In this document: positions 57,960 to 64,000 of the stretch, piece by piece
How the letters are laid out: every line of letters starts with the position of its first letter
Numbering within the stretch: position 1 is the first letter of the stretch
DNA from: Allolobophora icterica
Taxonomy: Eukaryota; Annelida; Clitellata; Crassiclitellata; Lumbricidae
Assembly: GCA_963556255.1 (NCBI GenBank)
Contig: OY744607.1
Span: 42,906,052 to 42,970,051 of the forward strand
DNA: 64,000 nucleotides
Direction of reading: 5' to 3'
Notes under the pieces: model-generated
What the model saw: the letters and a program-made list of their open reading frames with translations, nothing else
Told to the model about the DNA's origin: nothing
The model's database searches: none
Translations under genes and position numbers: made by a program

Positions 57960-58535
57960 AGTTTACACCATTGCACACAATTTTGCACTGGAAGGGAAGG
58001 CGTATACAGGAAGAAATTTCCAGTTGCAAAATAAGAGCAGAAGTATTGAACATTTCTTGAACAGCAATAACTACTGGCAAAATGCTACTGCAATAAGAAA
58101 GACGACGTCTTATAAATATGCGTTTCGGATGGCAGAACAGTCGGCCTAAAGCGGGATTGTGCTTCGGTACAGCTTCTGCATAGGCGTGTAAAAGGTGCTC
58201 TGCCTTTGCGTCTTATAATAGGCCTTTTTTTAATCACGAGTTTTTAGTAATAGGACTTTTTATAATGATATATAGGCCCCTACATGAGCATAAGAAATCA
58301 GATTTTCACTTTTTCTGACAGCATCTAGAACAGCTGGTTTATCACTATAGGAACGCCTCGTATGTAGATGGAGTAGCAATAAACTACAGAGCTATAAAAT
58401 CGGACATTTTATAAAGATTTGAACACGTGACCATAAACGGTTTTCTCTTTTGCATTGTAAGGGCGCTACAAAAATAAGTGGATTAGATTAAATTAGATTC
58501 ATAGGAAGTCTTTCACCCTGTGTATTTTATGATTT
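57960..58535. other. Mostly unannotated; one LINE end box
   Basis: GGGCGCTACAAAAATAAGTG with a GATTAGATTAA tail at 58460-58500 is a decayed L2-like 3' end. No gene seen. Confidence 0.5.
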
Positions 58536-58538
58536 GTC

Positions 58539-58683
58539 CAGTGGCGGCGCCACGATTTGAAAAGTGGTACGGCATATTAGAGGGTCTGGGTAAAAGTGTA
58601 CGGTAAAATTATGTTTTTTCCGTAAAACCTTAAAAAGTGGTATGGCAAAAGCCGTACAACAAACAAAGGCGGCGCCGCCACTG
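58539..58683. mobile_element. Short hAT-type MITE
   Basis: Ends CAGTGGCGGCGCCACG and AGGCGGCGCCGCCACTG; flanks GATTTGTC and AATTTGTC match at 7 of 8. At 145 bp it is one of the smallest elements here. Confidence 0.85.
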
Positions 58684-58691
58684 AATTTGTC

Positions 58692-59735
58692 CGACTTTTA
58701 CTTGCTTAAAATTTGCGATGAAGTTTTTACGATTCACGATGTATGCTTGTGGTTTACTTATGAAAGACAACACGCTGTTAATTATCGCAGCTGGCCAAGA
58801 GTCGTAATCCGTCACCAAGGTTTTAGGAAGTACGCAATATAAAATACCACAAGCTGAGTTATTTATGACGTGTAAAGTTTCAATTAAAGTCAGGTGGGCG
58901 AATCAGATCAAGGAGTCTAATAGTCCACACTTTAATGGGTTTCAACAGACACTCTACGCTCTGAAGATGGAAATCTGATCGTTGACAATAACTCGACGGT
59001 AATTGGTCGCATGCGGACTGAATAACAAGTATTTCACACGTATTGATTCGCAGACCATTTACATCGAATCTGCACTTACCGATAGTGAACGTAAACTGTC
59101 GAAGTTAACTTTTCTTTGTTTCCTTTTTCCTAACCTTCTTAGGTCGTCGATGGCTGCATTACGGTAACATACTTCACCGGGGAAGCGTTAAAAGGGACAC
59201 GTAATAATTATATCGCGAAATCATTGGATTGGATCATTGTTGCTTTCGATCCTGTGTTGATACTTGTCTGCATTTGTTGTCGAACCTTCGAACGATATCG
59301 TAGTTTTGTAGGGCTCGCCAGCGCATTGACCAAATATTTCTGAATCTTGCGACAGGAACTGAATTTGATGAGACAAGCGATTGACAAAGAAACCGTTTGA
59401 GAATGATGATCTCAGCTGCTTATAGCTCAGAAGATTTAAATTCTAATCTGTAGTGAGTAAGCGAATCTAAACGTCGCACTTGAAGATCAACGCGTAACAA
59501 AAGCCTATTAGAAGAAACACTCTTAAGACAATACAACGACAGGCGATGTCGTTTTCGGCGATATTCACACTCACTGCTGGATTATGTAAAGACGTGTCCT
59601 TTCTACGTACGATCTTCTCTCTGGATAGGTTTTACGAAGCCTTGGATGCCTGACACCACAAATTAAGCAATTAAGCAAATTAAGCAATATATGAATCACA
59701 GATCAACAACATATATATGCTTAAATCATAGAACA
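58692..59735. other. Unannotated sequence
   Basis: No repeat family or coding signature found; one of the longer non-repetitive stretches and so a place where regulatory sequence could hide. Confidence 0.5.
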
Positions 59736-59878
59736 ACCTCTCTGATACGACGCAGCGCTCGTGAATAAACTGGTGCCCTGCGCCGCTTAGCTTCGGTTAT
59801 TGCGCTGGCTAGCCTTACAGAGAAGCTCTTTAGAAATCTGGAGCTTGCGATTACGATTACGATTACGATTACGATTAC
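59736..59878 (+). repeat. CTCTGATACGA-family 3' end, best copy
   Basis: CTCTGATACGACGCAGCGCT, CGTGAATAAACTGGTGCCCT, CTTTAGAAATCTGGAGCTTG and a GATTAC tail of about four units. Confidence 0.7.
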
Positions 59879-60025
59879 CTTCCTGTTTTGCGTTCAGAGA
59901 ATCTCTCTTAGAAGGCCATCGGTCGATGCTTTCCAGGATATGGAAATATCCGGACGAGTGTAATAATTCGACGCAGGGAACTTAACTGACTGAACCCCCC
60001 CCCCACCGTGTTGGGGGAATCTCAG

Positions 60026-60458
60026 TGCCACTCCCACGTTCCGACGGTACCTCTGCCAACGAAAGTGAAGGGTCTCAGAGGCGCCGTCGCCGCTCTGCCA
60101 GAAAGCCGTCACAGGACACCGTAAAGATGTCGGCTTTGCCAGGGAACCCGAACAGAAAGCAATCGCAGGACACAGGACAGACTTCGGCTTTGCCAGGGAA
60201 CCCGAACAGAAAGCAATCGCAGGACACAGGACAGACTTCGGCTTTGCCAGGGAATCCGAACAGAAAGCAATTACAGGACACCTCACAGTCGTCGACTTTC
60301 GCAGGGTATTCGAACAGAAAATTTTCGCATGACGTCGCACACGTGTCGACTTTTGCAGAGAACATACCCAGAAGATTTTCACACGACGTCGCACCAGTCT
60401 CGAAATTGGCAGTGAACGTAAAGGGAAGGGCTTCGCTAGATTTGTCCGCCCTAAAGAG
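60026..60458 (+). CDS. Candidate exon with 18-residue phospho-motif repeats
   Basis: The frame is open from 59986 and encodes about 144 residues after a possible AG acceptor at 60024-60025. An acidic/polar leader and an RRRRR cluster precede repeats of 18 residues. Three are almost identical (LPGNPNRKQSQDTGQTS) and two or three diverge at DNA level but keep the pattern: NRKFSHDV, PRRFSHDV, KGRASLDL. The shared basic-basic-x-Ser-x-Asp motif resembles substrate sites of basophilic kinases. The exon ends AAAGAG/GTGAGC at 60458/60459, a strong donor in phase 2, whose GTGA also supplies the in-frame TGA. The acceptor is uncertain (C run then a GGGGAA stretch). Protein unknown; conservation of the motif across diverged repeats is the main argument that it is coding. 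Confidence 0.45.
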
Positions 60459-60514
60459 GTGAGCAAGTTTCGTTCCTCATTTCCTAGAGGAAAACGTTTA
60501 ACTATATTCGTTTA

Positions 60515-60545
60515 AACTGGGCGCTATATAAATCTGTGATTATAA
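60515..60545 (+). mobile_element. L2-like LINE terminal box
   Basis: CTGGGCGCTATATAAATCTG, then GATTATAACTAC. Confidence 0.5.
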
Positions 60546-60756
60546 CTACAAAATTGCAATACAAAACCTACAAAACATAATATACGTCTATGACATGTAG
60601 CAATTGCATTGGATGTGCGCATGCGTGGCCCACTCGGCTGTTTGTTTACGTGATGATGGCGAACTATGGGGTTATCTGGCGAATAATAACATGCTATTTA
60701 GAAAAGTCTGCATGCATTATGGAGCAAAGTTCTGAAAGTCGGGAACAAATTTGGGG

Positions 60757-60800
60757 TCCGTGATAGTGTAGTGGTTAGTGTGCTGGACTACATCGGCATA
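60757..60800 (+). mobile_element. tRNA-like 5' half, probable SINE head
   Basis: GTGATAGTGTAGTGGTTAGT and GTGCTGGACTAC match the 5' half of a tRNA including the A box. No B box follows, so it is not a functional tRNA gene. Confidence 0.35.
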
Positions 60801-60804
60801 ATTG

Positions 60805-61400
60805 TGGGGGTATCAGAGGTACCCGTACCCCCACTTTTTGAACAATGCCAATCAATATTTTATTATTGTGCCATCCCAGAGATCGCAGTCTCCGCCTTGC
60901 TTTGTGCATGTAAGAAATTGGTACCCCCACTTTTTAGATTAAACTTACGCCTCTGCTGGGTTATCAACCGATAGGTCGGGGGGGGGGGGGTCATAGTTGC
61001 CGACTTTTGCTTTTGTCTCTCGGTGCGTGGGTCCTCGCCCTCCCTTCCCTCTTCCCACTCTGCTTAGGCATAGGTCAGTTTTAGCAGATTTTAGGGGAAA
61101 GAAAATTGTTTTCTCTGTCAAAGGTTACTAGGTTCGAAAAAGTATTGGAAATCGATGACAACGTTCCAGTGTTATTATTTATTTCTCTAAATAATAAATA
61201 AATAAATAAATAATTTTTGTACTGGCTTTGGCTGTAATGTATTTGTGTTGTAATTGTACTTCTCAACTTTTGAGATTACTTAATTGTAAAAAATTTGAAT
61301 TTAAGGTCCGAATTCTTCTGGGTGCCAGGCACCCACTGAACTTTCTGTCTGGGTGCATTCGCACCCAATGCTCCCAAGAAGTCGACGCTTAAGTCCTCTT
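60805..61400. other. Unannotated sequence
   Basis: GTACCCCCACTTTTT occurs twice (60826 and 60922). A GGGTGC/GCACCC pair of dyads lies at 61320-61365. No gene seen. Confidence 0.5.
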
Positions 61401-61453
61401 CCTCTTCTTCTTCTTCTTCTTCTTCTTCTTCTTCCCCTTTCTCTTTGTCTTCT

Positions 61454-61515
<62 letters not shown>

Positions 61516-61522
61516 TTCTTCC

Positions 61523-61614
<92 letters not shown>

Positions 61615-61642
61615 TTCTTCTTCTTCTTCTTCCTCTTTCTCT

Positions 61643-61674
<32 letters not shown>

Positions 61675-61900
61675 TTCTTCTTCTTCTTCTTCTTCTTCTT
61701 CTTCTTCTTCTTCTTCTTCTTCTTCTTCTTCTTCTTCTTCTTTTTCTTCTTCTTCTTCTTCTTCTTCTTCTTCTTTTTCTTCTTCTTCTTCTTCTTCTTC
61801 TTCTTCTTCTTCTTCCTCCTCCTCCTCCTCCTCCTCCTCCTCCTCCTCCTCCTCCTCCTCATCCTCCTCCTCCTCTTCTTCCTCTTCTTATTCTTCTATT
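61400..61900. repeat. CTT/CCT trinucleotide array, about 500 bp
   Basis: TTC units to about 61815, then about 16 TCC units, ending 61890. Frames give poly-Ser, poly-Leu and poly-Lys artefacts of up to 204 residues. Confidence 0.97.
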
Positions 61901-61904
61901 TCTT

Positions 61905-62218
61905 AATGCCTCAAAGGCTAGCAAACACGGGGCAATAAGGATATCTGCCAAAAGGGACGTTTCTTAACCTATCAAGGCGCAGCTATCATCTGCGTTTTGT
62001 ATTATCATCTGCGATTTGCACAGTCATCTATAACATCTCACGTCTTTCAGTTTTTCTTTATTAAATTTTCAGTGTACATCTTGCCTCTCTGTCTGTGTCT
62101 GTGTCTGTGCGTGCGTGTGTCTATCTCTTGAGGCACGTTTCAACATGATGATCTTGAATGCAAACAGAAACCAGTGTAACGTTTCTCACATTTATTCCAT
62201 TATATGCGAATATTTCGG
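61905..62218. other. Unannotated sequence
   Basis: No gene or element recognised. Confidence 0.45.
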
Positions 62219-62220
62219 CT

Positions 62221-62312
62221 TGTGTGTGTATGTGTGTATGTGTGTATGTGTGTGTGTGTGTGTTTGTGTGTTTGTTTGTGTGTGTGTGTTTGTGTATGTG
62301 TGTGTTTGGGTG
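62221..62312. repeat. GT array
   Basis: GT units with A and T interruptions. Confidence 0.92.
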
Positions 62313-62315
62313 TAC

Positions 62316-63045
62316 GGACATTATCCCCCCCCCGGGCAAAATCCCGGACAAAATCCCCCTCTGTGCAATTAGCCTATTTTTACATTTAACTACCTTAATT
62401 GCCTTGTTTTTGTTTCTAGAATCATGTTGTTAATATCGTAAAGGTATAGACTAAGGACTTGCGTAACATTTTATTAGACTTGTAAGTCTTATACTGTCAC
62501 TTAGGTATAAAGTTAAGACTTAATGTCGCCTAGTTCTTAACTTGAGACTTGTTAATGTCAGGATTCGCGAGGTAAGCTGCCTAAAAAGCGGGTCAGACGC
62601 AGCGCCAAGCAGCGACAGGGCTACAGGCCCGTCTGCTGCAGATGTGCTAAGATCAGAGCGATGGAAGGAATCCACTGAAGAAACGCTGCACGGACTTGGA
62701 CATAACATTCGCTTTTAGATTTTTTACAGCTTTAGAGACAAACTTGGGACCACTATTATAGTCTAATAAACTTTTCCATTGATTTGTGCTATTATAATTA
62801 GGCTAATTGTTAGAATTTAACAAACTGTAAATACATGTATATTCTTCTTATTAAACAAATTGAAAATATATTCCGGCTGAGATCGAGGTGATTAGCAGTG
62901 GCCTAATCCTTTTCGCCGTCACCACGCGTCATGATATATGTCGAAACACAGGTGATTATATCCTAGCCTGGGGGATTATGTCCTACCCCGGGGATTCTGT
63001 CCGGGGGTTATGTCCTGGGGGATTATCTCCAGGGGGATAATGTCC
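62316..63045. mobile_element. TIR element with iterated GGACATAATCCCC motif
   Basis: The left end carries GGACATTATCCCCC, AAAATCCCGGACAAAATCCC; the right end carries the complement four to five times (GGGGGATTATGTCC, GGGGATTCTGTCC, GGGGGTTATGTCC, GGGGGATAATGTCC). This is an inverted-repeat element of about 730 bp with tandem subterminal motifs and a unique AT-rich core. No clear target duplication, so the superfamily is open. Confidence 0.7.
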
Positions 63046-63049
63046 TTCA

Positions 63050-63360
63050 ATCGTGTGTTTGTGTATGCATGCATGTATGTATGTTTGTATGTCTGGGTGC
63101 ATGTATGTACGTATATATGTATGACATTGTATGTATGTATTTATGTATATATGTATGTATTTATGCATGCATGTATGTCTGTATGTATGTATTCGTGCAT
63201 TTATGTATGTATATATGTATATGTGTATGTATGTACGGTATGCATATATTTTTATGTATGTATGAATGTATGTATGTATGCGTGCATGTATGTATATATT
63301 ATATATACGTAGGTATGTACTATGTATGTATAGTCTATATATGCACATACATGTATGTAC
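63050..63360. repeat. Degenerate GTAT array
   Basis: TATG units with many substitutions. Confidence 0.9.
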
Positions 63361-63364
63361 TTAT

Positions 63365-63885
63365 GCCTTGTGACTAACACTTCAGTGAACCCTTATCTCT
63401 CTGCCATTAAAACCAAGGCCGTCTCTATTCCTGCAGTTGTCAATAGAACATATAAAACAGGAAGCAATGATGACCAGATCCAAAATGGCGGACGCATGTT
63501 TAACAGGGAAGAAGAGAGATAATCCGGTTTTATGGCAAAACAGAAAGTCACTGTGTCTAGTTTTTACAGCTTCAGCTGCTGTCCAGTGTATGTATACACG
63601 AACCTGTAGATAGTCACCCTCATCGGACGCTTGGCTGGGCGAGATAATAAAAAAGCTGCTGCTGTTAGCCATGTCTTCGGACTGCCTCAGCGCACTTGTT
63701 TGTGCGCACTGATTTATAGGAAATGTTCAGGAACCTCATAATCAACCTGCGCCCATACATTACCATTTGCCTGAAGCTGTTTTCTGCTTTTCGATAGCGT
63801 CGAATTATGTGCAGGTCAATTCCTGTGTGAGCAAAAATTGAGGCCGTGAAATTGCTGTTTGCCTGAAGCTGCTGTATGGCGTCTT
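63365..63885. other. Unannotated sequence
   Basis: A minus-strand frame starts ATG at 63672 (MANSSSFFIISPSQASDEGD) but has no recognisable domain and only a weak donor (CAG/GTTCGT). Confidence 0.4.
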
Positions 63886-64000
63886 TTATATATATATTAT
63901 ATATATACATCATAAATATATATTTATATTTATTTATATACCGACTTAAACCAGATTATATATATATTTATTTATTTATTTATTTATTTATATACCGACT
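63886..64000. repeat. TA and TTTA array at the right edge
   Basis: TATATA and TTTA units; CTTATATACCGACTT-like segments occur twice (63938 and 63988), so a longer period may continue past the edge. Confidence 0.85.

Noticed and set aside
60757..60800. Functional tRNA gene
   Set aside because: Only a 5' half with an A box; no B box downstream.
61312..61380. GGGTGC/GCACCC dyads as a MITE
   Set aside because: No terminal pair with a target duplication could be found.
61353..61967. Long poly-Leu, poly-Ser and poly-Lys frames
   Set aside because: CTT/CCT trinucleotide artefact with no unique sequence.
63382..63672. Minus-strand frame starting MANSSSFF
   Set aside because: No domain recognised and only a weak donor; insufficient to call an exon.

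Overview
This is a eukaryotic intergenic to intronic window made almost entirely of repeats. There are no bacterial-style genes, operons or CRISPR arrays. Long tetranucleotide arrays (CATA/TATG, GGAT, CTGT), CT, CA and CTT tracts, AAT arrays next to LINE ends, tRNA-derived SINEs, CR1/L2-like LINE relics and hAT MITEs together suggest a marine invertebrate, perhaps an echinoderm or another invertebrate deuterostome. The species cannot be fixed from sequence alone.

Host coding sequence is sparse. Two candidate exons stand out. One is a minus-strand Ig V-set-like exon (461-718) with phase-1 splice sites at both ends; its gene would continue off the left edge. The other is a plus-strand exon (60026-60458) with diverging 18-residue repeats carrying a basic-x-Ser-x-Asp motif and a strong splice donor. 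No complete host gene is visible.

Transposable elements explain most of the non-satellite sequence. (1) A CR1/L2-like LINE family is represented by one copy with nearly complete endonuclease and reverse transcriptase (46.3-49.9 kb, one frameshift) and by relics at 8.7-9.5, 37.6-38.9, 43.2-43.8 and 57.8 kb. All carry the same 3' UTR hairpin, and its stem shows compensatory changes. (2) A second L2-like family is known mainly from C-terminal relics and a terminal GGCGCTATATAAAT-type box, found about 15 times. (3) A LINE with a restriction-like endonuclease (5071-5840) sits inside AAT repeats, and three further copies of its 3' end also lie beside AAT repeats. (4) tRNA-headed SINEs at 4.0 and 53.5 kb, with relatives at 29.8 and 45.1 kb, share a CORE-like central domain; the first two end in a LINE-like box. 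(5) Eight non-autonomous hAT elements have terminal inverted repeats and 8-bp target duplications, five or six of them perfect, including one nested in another. (6) One unclassified TIR element lies at 62.3-63.0 kb.

Between these lie minisatellites (12, 18, 27, 33, about 50, 54, about 60 and 81 bp) and very large microsatellites. Many microsatellites start exactly at LINE 3' tails, so retrotransposition appears to be one source of the repeat landscape.
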